From: JAJYKC01 sp035545735
GTDB taxonomy: Bacteria; Acidobacteriota; Terriglobia; Bryobacterales; Bryobacteraceae
DNA: 64,000 nucleotides
Direction: 5' to 3'
Assembly (NCBI GenBank): GCA_035545735.1
Contig: DASZXS010000086.1
Span: 40,744 to 104,743, forward strand
Each line of letters begins with the position of its first letter. Positions within the stretch are counted from its first letter, which is position 1. Positions 10,147-18,808 of the stretch are shown in pieces. The notes under the pieces were generated by a model. That model was not told the origin of the DNA, did no database searches, and saw only the letters and a program-made list of their open reading frames with translations. The translations under genes and the position numbers were made by a program.

Positions 10147-13100
10147 TACTCCTTCGTAATCGTCTCGTCCATGTTCAAGAGCACGTTCGCCACCATGGTC
10201 CAGGCAGCCATCTCGGGGGCGTGTTCCTCGCTGCCCGCTTTCGCCGCCAGGGTCTGGTAGGCTTCCGTGAGATTTTGCTGGTAGTGTCCCAGTTGCTGGT
10301 TATAGAACTTCAGAATGCCGTCCAACTCGGGCTGCGTGGGCTTTCGGGAAACGGAAAGCCGGAATCCGTACGCCGCGCGCTCGGCCTCCGTGGAACCGCC
10401 CTCTTTCCACATGCGATGCGCCATGGCGCGCGCGGCCGCAAAGAAGAACGGATCGTTCAGCGCGGTCAGGGCCTGCAGGGGCGTGTTCGTGCGCACGCGC
10501 CGCACCGTGCAGAATTCCCGGCTCGGCGCATCGAACGTAATCAGGCTCGGATAAGGCGCGCTGCGGCGTATGAACGTATATACGGACCGCCGGTATTGAT
10601 CTTCGCCCTTGCTCTGAACCCATTTTTCACTGCTATACGGGACGTCCCAAATCCCATCCGGCTGATAGGGAAACACGCTGGGGCCATACATCTTAGAACT
10701 CAGCAGGCCGCTGGCGGAAAGCGCGATATCGTGCACCATTTCGGCTTCGACGCGGAATCGCGGGCCGTGCGCATAGAGTTTGTTGTAGGGGTCGCGAGCC
10801 ACCAGTTCCGGCGTTACGTCCGACGATTGCCGGTAGGTAGCCGACATCACAATCTCCCGCTTGATCTTCTTCATACTCCAACCGTCCTGCATGAATTCGG
10901 TCGCAAGCCAGTCGAGTAACTGAGGATGTGTCGGAGCCTCGCCCTGCGTGCCGAAGTCCTCGGTGGTCTCAACAATTCCATGGCCGAAGAACGCTTCCCA
11001 ATAGCGGTTGACGGTAACGCGGGCCGTGAGGGGATTATCGTCGCTGACCAGCCATTCGGCAAGGCCGAGGCGGTTCGGCGGAGCGCCCGCGGGGAGCGGA
11101 TCCAAGGCCGAGGGAACGCCGGCATAAACCAGCGCGCCCTTGGTCAGAAAGCTGCCTCGCTCCCGGATATAGGCAGCCGGACGCACAACACCGGGCTTTT
11201 CGCGGATGATCATAGCCGTGTTGATGCCGAGGGCTTCGAGCGACTTATCCAGATCCGCAACTTGTTTTCGCGTGGGGTCGAGCAGCGGCGCAATGTTCCG
11301 ATACGCCGCCGCGAGTTGCTCCCGCTGCTCCGGCGTACGCTGAGCGGCCGCCGTTTCGAGCACGGGCCAGAGTTTCGCCGGAAGCCGCACAATCGCGTCG
11401 GGGTCCGCAATGGAGGTGACGGATAAACGGAACCGGCCAATATTGCGCGAGGAATGACGCATCATGTGCTTCAGGCGGATCACGAGCAGCGATCCACCCG
11501 GCGCGCCGAACGGTTTCTCCGGAGTCAGGACGGCCTGGCGAGTCCAGGGCTCCGGCTTGGTGGAATCAATCGCCCACCCGTGTAAGCCGGGGCTCTTGCT
11601 CACCAGTCCCTTGACGCTATAGCCCGGCTGCGACTCGTTACCCTCCGCGGCGCGGAAGGCGACGTGCTCGACGGCCGCCGGATTCGACGCCGGCGACACG
11701 TCCACTTCGAAATCGCTCAAAAAGAAATTGCCTTCCGAATCGCGCCCCGGCCCTCCGTTGGGAAGGCTCGGATCCGGGATCACCTCAATTCGAACGCCGG
11801 TGATCCCGCTGCGCGTGGTCTTCGCTTCAAAAGTATAGGTATCGGCCTGCGGATTCTTGCCGGTGGCGAGGATCGATCCATCGGGCAACTTTTTCATCTC
11901 CGCTCCGCCGGCGGACTCCACCTTGTCAGGATTGAGGGTGGTCCAGTCCTTTTCGGCCGCTCGCATTTCCGTTTCCCAGGCCTGCTGGGCTGCCTCCAGG
12001 GCGGGCGTTCCGGTGTCGAGCACCGTTTTCAGCTTTGCGATCTGCGCGCGGATCGCAGCGCTCTCTTCGGCTTGTTTTGGAGTGGGCAGTTCGAGTTCGG
12101 GCTCGATCGCATAACGGCCGTTCTCGCTGCCGCCGACGTGATACTGGCTGTTGCTGAAGAACGCGAGAAAGCGGTAATAATCCTTTTGCAGGAACGGATC
12201 GAACTTGTGGTTGTGGCACTGGGCGCAGCCGAGCGTGCTGCCCAGCCACACCTGCGCCGTCGTGTTGGCGCGATCCACCAGTTCGTACCAGTAATATTCT
12301 TCGGGATCAACGCCACCCTCCTGGTTGAGCATCGTGTTGCGGTTGAAGCCTGTGGCAATCAACTGATCGTTGGTCGGATGCGGCAGCATGTCGCCGGCAA
12401 GCTGGTCAATGGTGAACTGGCTGAACGGCATGTCCGCATTCAAGGCACGAATCACCCAATCGCGGTATTCCCACGCGGTGCGCATCCCGTCCTTTTCATA
12501 GCCGTTCGTATCGGCATAGCGGGCCAGGTCGAGCCATGGCCGCGCCCAACGCTCGCCGTACCGCGGGGAGGCGAGCAGGCGGTCCACTACTTTTTCGTAG
12601 GCATTGGGGCTTTGGTCGGCCAGAAATGCGTCCACTTCCGCGGGCGAGGGAGGTAAACCAGTCAAATCGAGATAAACGCGCCGCAACAGCGTCGGCTTGT
12701 CCGCCTCCGGCGACGGCTTCAAGCCTTCGCGCTCCAACTTGGCGAGAACGAAATTATCAATCGGATTGCGAACCCAAGCCGTATCTTTCACGGCGGGCGG
12801 TTCCGGGCGAACGGGCTTGCGGTAGGCCCAGTGAATCAAAGGCTGGCCGACGGCGACCGGTGTGGTGGAGTCCGGTCCTGGCGCGCCTGAATCGATCCAT
12901 TGACGGATCACACCAATCTCGGCGCTCGAAAGCGGAGGACCGCCATACGGCATCTGCGGGCGCTCCTGCGCGGTCAGGCGCTGAATGATACGGCTGGCGC
13001 CAGAGTTGCCCGGCTTGACGATTGTCCCCGTTTCGCTGCCCTTCAAAATCGCCTGCAGGGAATCGAGGCGAAGGCCGTTCTGGCTCACCTTCGGACCGTG

Positions 13101-13580
13101 GCACTGATAGCAGCGCGCCGCCAGGATGGGGCGGACCTTTTCGGCAAAAAGCGGAGAACTTCCGTTCGACGTGGCGGCCTTCGGTCCTGCGCCAGCCGGA
13201 GCGGAGGCGGCCTTTTCTTTGGCTGCCGAGAAATCTCCGTGGTCGATCCATTGCCGGATCAGGCTAACCTGCGTTTCCGGCAGAGGGTCGGCGCCCATGG
13301 GCATGCGGGTCATGTCGTTCAGACCCTGCAAACGTTGGATCAACAGGCTTTCCGAGCTCTTGCCGGGAACGATGGCCGGACCGGACGCGCCTCCCCTCAG
13401 AACATCTGCTTCGGTTTCAAGCGTCAGCTTCCCCATTGCGGCGTCGGTCCCGTGGCATTTGGCGCACGACGCCTGAAAAATGGGCGCGATATCGTGCTCA
13501 AAGCTGACAGGGGCCGCCAGTATCACGGGCGCCGCGAGGAAGAACGAAACGGCGCACGAAGCCAATCTTGCGGGCTGCAT
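10146..13580 (-). CDS. PSD1-type c-heme protein with DUF1549 and DUF1553
   Basis: A very large secreted protein of 1144 aa. It has a signal peptide (about residues 1-23) and two planctomycete-type cytochrome domains with CAKCHG (C39, C42, H43) and CYQCHG (C157, C160, H161). DUF1549 follows (from about residue 260; PIDNFVLAKLEREGL, YADTNGYEKDGMRTAWEYRDW, GCAQCHNHKFDPF with a further CxxCH), then an inserted beta-rich region. DUF1553 is C-terminal (NPLTARVTVNRYWEAFFG, RQSSDVTPELVARDPYNKLYAHGPRFR). It is translated just before the DUF1501 gene. A role in redox-linked breakdown of polymers is often proposed but unproven. Confidence 0.92.
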
Positions 13581-13705
13581 GTCGAATTGCCTTTAGCCTA
13601 TCAAATCGACGACAGGTCGAGTGAGCCGAAATCTGCAAGCGTAGGCCGCGTCACATGAAATGAGGCAAGCCGCACGGACGGCGGAAATCGTCCCGCGGCT
13701 GCGAC
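13581..13705. other. Intergenic gap, no feature seen
   Basis: This gap of 125 bases separates the ADOP permease gene from the DUF1549/DUF1553 gene, both on the minus strand. I see no hairpin with a T-tract and no consensus promoter. Confidence 0.4.
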
Positions 13706-16105
13706 CTAGTCGACTTTCAACGACTCCAGCGGATCGCGCGTCGAGGCCTTCCAGGCCGGCCGGAGGCATGCGGCGGCTCCGATGGTCAGGATCACCAGGG
13801 CAGAGGCGGCAAATGTCAGAGGGTCCGTGGCGCTGACCTCGTAGAGAACGCTCGCTAAGACCCGAGTCAGAACCAGCGCGGCCGCGATGCTGACCGCGAG
13901 CCCTACACACAGCGGAATCATCGCGTCGCGCAGAATGCCGGCAACGATTCTCGCCCGGGTGGCGCCCAGAGCCACGCGAATTCCCACTTCCCGGGTCCGC
14001 AGGGCAGCCGTGTACGCCGCCACTCCGTAGATACCGGCGGCGGTCAGCAAGAGGGCCAGACCACCCAGCACCGAGAACACCCACGCCGAAAACCGCGGCC
14101 GCCAGATGGAAACCGCGATAACATCGTTCATCGTCTCCACCTTTGTGACCGGCTCATTCGGGTCCACCGCCCATACCTGTTTGCGGATTGCATCGGCAAC
14201 GCCGAGCGGCTCGCCGGAAGTACGAATCACAAAAGTGGAAAGAAACGCTCCGAAAATATATTGGCGATAAGGGAGATAGGCTTCCGCCTCGATCGGCCGG
14301 TCGTATCCGCCCTGCCAGGCGTTCTTCACAACCCCAACGATCTGCGCTCCCCGTACATTCCCTTCACCTGGCAGAAACTGTCCGATCGGGTCGCGTCCGG
14401 AGAATAGTTGCCGCGCGAAATATTCATTGACGATGGCGACGCTCGGAGAACCGGCTCGATCCGCGTCGGTGAAAAAACGTCCCTGAAGCAAAGGAGTTCC
14501 CATGGCGGTGAAATAATGCGGGCTGATGGTCCGCGTCGCCACTCCCCCCATGGAGCCGTCGGGCCTGGTATAAACCGTGGAGGTATTGAAGCCGGAGAGA
14601 GGCAGGTTATTGACCACAGAAGCCGCCTCCACTCCGGGAATCCGCTCGATGCGCTGCAGGACTTCCCGGTAGAATTCGCTTTGTCTGGAGCGGGTTTCGT
14701 ACCTGCCGGGCCGCTGCAAGGTCCGGGTGCCGATAGGAACCCGCATGGTCAGCACATGATCCGGGCGAAATCCTTTATCGGCCTCCTGCACCCGGATAAG
14801 ACTGCGCAACAGAAGACCGGAACCGGTCAAGAGCAGGAAGGAAAAGGCGGCTTGAGCGGCGACGAGAACGGAAAAAAGCCGGGACGATCGTTTGGGCGCC
14901 GATCCCTGACCGCCACGCAGCGGCTGCTGTATTTCCGTTTTCGCCGCCAGGAGAACCGGAGCCAGGCTGCACAGGCAGGCGAGGACCAGACACAAACACA
15001 CACTGAAGAAGAGCACCCGGCCATTCAACGCGACACGGTCCATGCGCGGAATCGAGATGGGAAGGGCGGCCATCTGCTCCACCAGGAACTGCAATGCGAA
15101 ATATGCGGCGGATACTCCGGCGGCGCTGGCAATCAAGGTAAGAGTCAGGCTCTCGACCAACAATTGCCGCGCCACTCTCCAAAAACCCGCCCCCAGCGCC
15201 GCGCGGACCGCAATTTCCTTCTGCCGCTGAACGGCCCGGCCGAGGAGCAGGCTGCCCACATTCGAGCAGGCAATCAGCAGCACAAGGCCCACCGCCGCAA
15301 ATACGAGCATCAGGGAAAGCTCATATTGCCGGTCCAGAGTCTCCCGCCAGGGAGCAACGATAAGGCGCACACCGGCATCGTTCCCGGGATCCCGCAGCGC
15401 CCAATTCTTCGCTACGATTTCCATGGCCGCCTGGGCCCGTGAGAGCGATGTGCCCGGTTTGGTTCGCGCCATGATGGCAACCGAGACGTTGTCCGTCGTC
15501 ATGGTATCCGGGCGCAAAGGTGTCCACATTTCCACATCGGACGATGGAAACCCAAATTCGGCCGGCATGACGCCCACAACCGTATAAATGTGATCGGAGA
15601 CGGTAATGGTGCGGCCGGTGATACTCGGGTCGGCATGAAACAGCCTGCGCCAGAGACGGTCGCTTAGCACTACGACCTGCACGGCGTTCGGAGCGTCATC
15701 GGAAGCGATCAGCGGCCTTCCGAGCTGCGCCACCGCTCCGAGAACGGAAAACGTCCCGGCCGATGTTTCGAGGCAGAAAACCTGATCCGGCGTGGCGATA
15801 TCGGTTAACGTCACCACGTTCTTGCGGTAGGCGAGCACGGCGTCGAAGACGTCCCGGCGCCCCTGCAATTGCCGGTAATCACTGGCAAGAATGCTTCTGC
15901 CCCAGTGTTTCGGTGAAGGCTCCACATCAATGCGCACGAGCCTCTCGGCGGAGTGATACGGCAGAGGGCGCAGGAGGACCGCATCGACAATGCTGAAGAC
16001 CGCGCTGTTGACCCCGATGCCGAGCGCGAGAATGACGACGATAACGGCGGCAAACCACCGATTTCCGCGAAGCCAGCGCAGGGCCCAGAGGATATCGCGA
16101 GTCAT
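13706..16105 (-). CDS. ADOP-type ABC transporter permease (MacB/FtsX-like)
   Basis: A permease of 799 aa of the acidobacterial duplicated-orphaned-permease type. A first MacB periplasmic core follows the helix WFAAVIVVILALGIGVNSAVFSI. A first FtsX unit is near residues 265-395 (LVFAAVGLVLLIACSNVGSLLLGRAV), then comes a second core and a second FtsX unit at the C-terminus (RTREVGIRVALGATRARIVAGIL). No ATPase gene is adjacent, as is usual for this group. It lies downstream of the RND operon but is separated from it by a perfect palindrome that covers its start codon, so it probably has its own control. Confidence 0.9.
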   Translation of the reverse strand: MTRDILWALRWLRGNRWFAAVIVVILALGIGVNSAVFSIVDAVLLRPLPYHSAERLVRIDVEPSPKHWGRSILASDYRQLQGRRDVFDAVLAYRKNVVTLTDIATPDQVFCLETSAGTFSVLGAVAQLGRPLIASDDAPNAVQVVVLSDRLWRRLFHADPSITGRTITVSDHIYTVVGVMPAEFGFPSSDVEMWTPLRPDTMTTDNVSVAIMARTKPGTSLSRAQAAMEIVAKNWALRDPGNDAGVRLIVAPWRETLDRQYELSLMLVFAAVGLVLLIACSNVGSLLLGRAVQRQKEIAVRAALGAGFWRVARQLLVESLTLTLIASAAGVSAAYFALQFLVEQMAALPISIPRMDRVALNGRVLFFSVCLCLVLACLCSLAPVLLAAKTEIQQPLRGGQGSAPKRSSRLFSVLVAAQAAFSFLLLTGSGLLLRSLIRVQEADKGFRPDHVLTMRVPIGTRTLQRPGRYETRSRQSEFYREVLQRIERIPGVEAASVVNNLPLSGFNTSTVYTRPDGSMGGVATRTISPHYFTAMGTPLLQGRFFTDADRAGSPSVAIVNEYFARQLFSGRDPIGQFLPGEGNVRGAQIVGVVKNAWQGGYDRPIEAEAYLPYRQYIFGAFLSTFVIRTSGEPLGVADAIRKQVWAVDPNEPVTKVETMNDVIAVSIWRPRFSAWVFSVLGGLALLLTAAGIYGVAAYTAALRTREVGIRVALGATRARIVAGILRDAMIPLCVGLAVSIAAALVLTRVLASVLYEVSATDPLTFAASALVILTIGAAACLRPAWKASTRDPLESLKVD

Positions 16106-16121
16106 ACTAATGAATTAGTAT
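16104..16121. promoter_or_regulatory. Palindromic operator over the ADOP start codon
   Basis: ATACTAATGAATTAGTAT is a perfect palindrome: two 8-base arms around GA. It covers the first bases of the ADOP gene, whose ATG is at 16103-16105 on the minus strand. On the coding strand a TATACT -10-like element lies within it. Its style resembles the palindrome at the padR start elsewhere in this window, so a PadR-type repressor is the inferred binder. Confidence 0.55.
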
Positions 16122-16148
16122 ATACCCTCGGGGCCGGACGGCAAGGGT

Positions 16149-17609
16149 TTAGCGCAGTTCGGTCATCCGCGGCAGACTCGACGTGTCCCAACCGCCGCCC
16201 AGCGCCTTCACCAGTAGCACGCTCGACCCCATGCGGCGGCGGAGAATGTCCACCTGGTTCCGTTCATTTTGAAGAGCGGCCGTCTGCGCCGTGATCACTT
16301 GCAGATAGTTGTCCACACCGCCCTTATAGCGATTCGTAAAGATGCGCAGCGCCTCGTGCGCGTCCTCGACCGCCTGCCGCTGCTGGCGGCTTTCGTCGTC
16401 GAGGATGCGCAGCGCCGACAGGTTGTCCTCCACCTGCTGGAACGCCGTGAGCGTGGCTTGACGGTACAGAGCGACCGTGGCGTCGTAGTCCGCGATGGAA
16501 GCTTCGGACGCGGCGCGCCGGCGGCCGGCGTCGAACAAGGTCTGCGCCATTGACGGCCCGACCGCCCAAAAACGGCTAGGCCACGTGAACCAGTTCAACA
16601 AAGAGGACCCCGCCAGTCCCACCGCCGCGCCGAGCGTAACGGTCGGATAAAAAGCGGCCTGCGCGATCCCCATCCGCTCGTTCGCCTCCGCCACGCGGCG
16701 CTCGGCGGCGGCGATGTCCGGACGCCGTTCCAGCAGTTGTGAAGGCACGCCGACGGGAATCGCGGGAGGTTCAAGATCCAGAGGCTCCGGGGCAATATTG
16801 AAAGCCGCCGGGGGCTGCCCGATGAGGACGGCAATTGCATGTTCGAAAGCGGCGCGCTGAACGGAGACATCGGTATCCTGCACGAGGGTTGCGTCCAACT
16901 GCGTCCGCGCCTGCGCCAGGTCGGACTTCGGCGCGGCTCCTCCTTCGAACCGGTTTTTCGTCAACTCCACGGCGTCGGAGTACGCTTTCACGGTGTCGTC
17001 CAGAAGCTTCTTTTGAGCGTCCGCGGCCCGCAGTTCGAAATAGTCAAAGGCAACTTCCGCCTGGAGGCTCAAGGTTGCCGTCGCGAGGTCCGCGGCCGAA
17101 GCTTGCGCTTCTTCCCGGGCCGCGGTCACAGAGCGGCGAACCCGGCCCCATAAATCGAGCTCATACGAGAGATCGAACGGCAGCACCATCTCCCCGGTAG
17201 GGCCCGGGTTGGGCGCGGCGTACGCCTGATGCGCGGAATTGCGTACCGAACTGATGCCGGGACCGGTGGAAATGGTGGGGAAACGGCCGGCTCTGGTCAG
17301 ACTAACGATGGCGCGCGCTTCGCGATAACGTGCTTCGGCCCCCTTCAGGTCCTGGTTCGCCGCCGCGACCTGCTCCTCCAGCGAGTTGAGTTTTGGATCG
17401 CCGAAAATCTCCCACCATTTGCCGGGCGGCACGTTGCTGGTTCCGCCGGCCTGCTTCCAATCCTTCGTTTCCTTGAAGGTATCCGGCGGCATCTCCTTGT
17501 ACGCCGGCGTCATCGGCACGGGCGGCGCCTGGGTGTACTTGGGCCCGACCATACATCCGGCCATTCCCAGTGCCGCGAGGACCGCCGCCGCGGGAAGAAT
17601 CTTCCTCAA
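16149..17609 (-). CDS. RND efflux outer-membrane factor lipoprotein (NodT/OprM family)
   Basis: An outer-membrane channel subunit of 486 aa. It has a lipoprotein signal with lipobox LGMAGC (Cys19). A TolC-like duplicated helical region follows (YREARAIVSLTRAGRFPTIS; then LLERRPDIAAAERRVAEANE, a hallmark of the NodT subfamily). The C-terminal half has GVDNYLQVITAQTAALQNERNQ, also typical. It overlaps the adaptor gene by four bases and is the last member of the pump-adaptor-channel operon. It would complete a tripartite exporter through the outer membrane. Confidence 0.93.
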   Translation of the reverse strand: MRKILPAAAVLAALGMAGCMVGPKYTQAPPVPMTPAYKEMPPDTFKETKDWKQAGGTSNVPPGKWWEIFGDPKLNSLEEQVAAANQDLKGAEARYREARAIVSLTRAGRFPTISTGPGISSVRNSAHQAYAAPNPGPTGEMVLPFDLSYELDLWGRVRRSVTAAREEAQASAADLATATLSLQAEVAFDYFELRAADAQKKLLDDTVKAYSDAVELTKNRFEGGAAPKSDLAQARTQLDATLVQDTDVSVQRAAFEHAIAVLIGQPPAAFNIAPEPLDLEPPAIPVGVPSQLLERRPDIAAAERRVAEANERMGIAQAAFYPTVTLGAAVGLAGSSLLNWFTWPSRFWAVGPSMAQTLFDAGRRRAASEASIADYDATVALYRQATLTAFQQVEDNLSALRILDDESRQQRQAVEDAHEALRIFTNRYKGGVDNYLQVITAQTAALQNERNQVDILRRRMGSSVLLVKALGGGWDTSSLPRMTELR

Positions 17610-18613
17610 GGCCGGTCTCCCGGCGAGCGGCGATTCACCTTCACTGGCGCGCCGTTCATCAGCGAATCGGCGGGATCGAGAATCAACGCGTCGTTCGATT
17701 GGAGGCCGGAAACAATTTCCACGGTCCCTCCGTAGTCGCGGCCGATGGTCACCGGCGTCAGGTCGGCGCGTCCGTTCCGCACCACGGCCGCCATCAGACC
17801 CTCCCGGCGGAACAACAGCGTATTTGCCGGGATGATCACGGAGCGGATGGGCCCGGGCAATTTCAAGTGCACCGAGGCATAGCTGCCCGGCAGCAACAGG
17901 CCATTGGAGTTGTCCACATCCACTTCCACCAGCAAAGTGCGGGAAGCGGGGTCGATCGAGTTTGAATTACGCACCAGCGTTCCATGGAAGGTGCGCCCTG
18001 GAAATTCGTCCAGGGTGAGCGCAGCCTGCGCGCCCGTTTTCGCGGCCCTTGAGTAAACCTCCGGAACCGATACGAAGACGCGCAGACGTTGAATGGCCGC
18101 CAGATGGAAGAGCTCCTTTCCCTGGCCGGCGGCGCCCGCGTCGATCAGCGCGCCGACATCCGTGTTCCGGGCCGTGATGACGCCATCGAAGGGAGCGTAG
18201 ACTTTTTCAAACGACTGCAACTGTTGCAGGCGCCGGACAGCGGCGCTCCTGGACTCGACCGCCGCCTTCTGGGCGCTCAGGTTGCTCACCGCCTGATCGG
18301 TCTCCTGCCTGGAAACCGAATTCGTCTTCAGCAAATACTGCCAGCGCTCGGCCGTAGTTTGCGCCAGACGATAGTTCGCTTCCGCGCTTTGCAGGTCCGC
18401 CATCGCTTGTTGTAGCTGCTGATCGATCTCGGGAGTCTCGATGTCGGCCAGGAGCTGGCCCTTCTTCACGCGCGAGCCGATATCGAAATACCAGTGGGTC
18501 AGATAACCGCTGGTCCGCGCGTAGATCGGAGAATCCGTAAATGCCTGCATGTTCCCGGGCAGCACGATCTCCTGCGTGGGCGCGGAAGCCTCCGGATAAG
18601 TCACATTCACCAC
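17606..18613 (-). CDS. RND efflux periplasmic adaptor (HlyD/MFP); N-terminus likely frameshifted
   Basis: A membrane-fusion protein linking the RND pump to the outer-membrane factor. Visible parts are a lipoyl half-motif (YLTHWYFDIGSRVKKGQLLADIETPEID), a helical hairpin (about residues 65-120), the second lipoyl half (YAPFDGVITARNTDVGALID) and beta-barrel segments (LTLDEFPGRTFHGTLVRNSNSID). The only canonical start in this frame is GTG 18613. However, a membrane anchor is encoded upstream in the same frame without any start, while an ATG at 18806, two bases after the pump stop, opens a different frame. The functional protein therefore probably began at 18806, and the reading frame is broken between. 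Confidence 0.85.
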   Translation of the reverse strand: MVNVTYPEASAPTQEIVLPGNMQAFTDSPIYARTSGYLTHWYFDIGSRVKKGQLLADIETPEIDQQLQQAMADLQSAEANYRLAQTTAERWQYLLKTNSVSRQETDQAVSNLSAQKAAVESRSAAVRRLQQLQSFEKVYAPFDGVITARNTDVGALIDAGAAGQGKELFHLAAIQRLRVFVSVPEVYSRAAKTGAQAALTLDEFPGRTFHGTLVRNSNSIDPASRTLLVEVDVDNSNGLLLPGSYASVHLKLPGPIRSVIIPANTLLFRREGLMAAVVRNGRADLTPVTIGRDYGGTVEIVSGLQSNDALILDPADSLMNGAPVKVNRRSPGDRP

Positions 18614-18806
18614 TGGAATCGCGGCCTCGGCGGTGGCGCGAACCAGCTGTTTCGCTGCCGCCGCGCGCGCGTTGATTCCCGAATAAATCGCCAGCCCTAG
18701 CGCGAACGCCGCCGCCGGCGAAGGCGCGGCGCTTCCCCGACGGCGGTGCGGGCGGTCCGCCCGGCCGAAAAGGATCTTTCGTGTCTTCCAATTCCTCGAT
18801 TGTCAT
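18614..18806 (-). pseudogene. Broken 5' end of the RND adaptor gene
   Basis: From ATG 18806 the minus strand encodes MTIEELEDTKDPFRPGG, a plausible cytoplasmic N-terminus coupled to the pump stop (TAG, two bases, ATG). In that frame the next residues are Arg/Gly-rich junk. One base off, the frame that joins the adaptor body encodes AAAFALGLAIYSGI, a membrane anchor, around 18674-18717. A one-base insertion (or two-base loss) in the GC-rich stretch would explain this. It may be a real mutation or an assembly error. Confidence 0.6.
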
Positions 18807-18808
18807 TG

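Noticed and set aside
13581..13705. Terminator of the ADOP gene
   Set aside because: A weak GC hairpin can be drawn but without T-tract or good arms; not reported.
18803..18805. TGA before the adaptor frame as a possible selenocysteine codon, given the tRNA-Sec
   Set aside because: No upstream start in that frame, no Cys/Sec motif expected in an adaptor, and a frameshift explains the pattern better.
18207..18806. A 199-codon minus-strand frame from ATG 18806
   Set aside because: Only its first 17 or so residues look real. The rest is an off-frame reading of the adaptor, so it is described as a broken 5' end instead of a gene.
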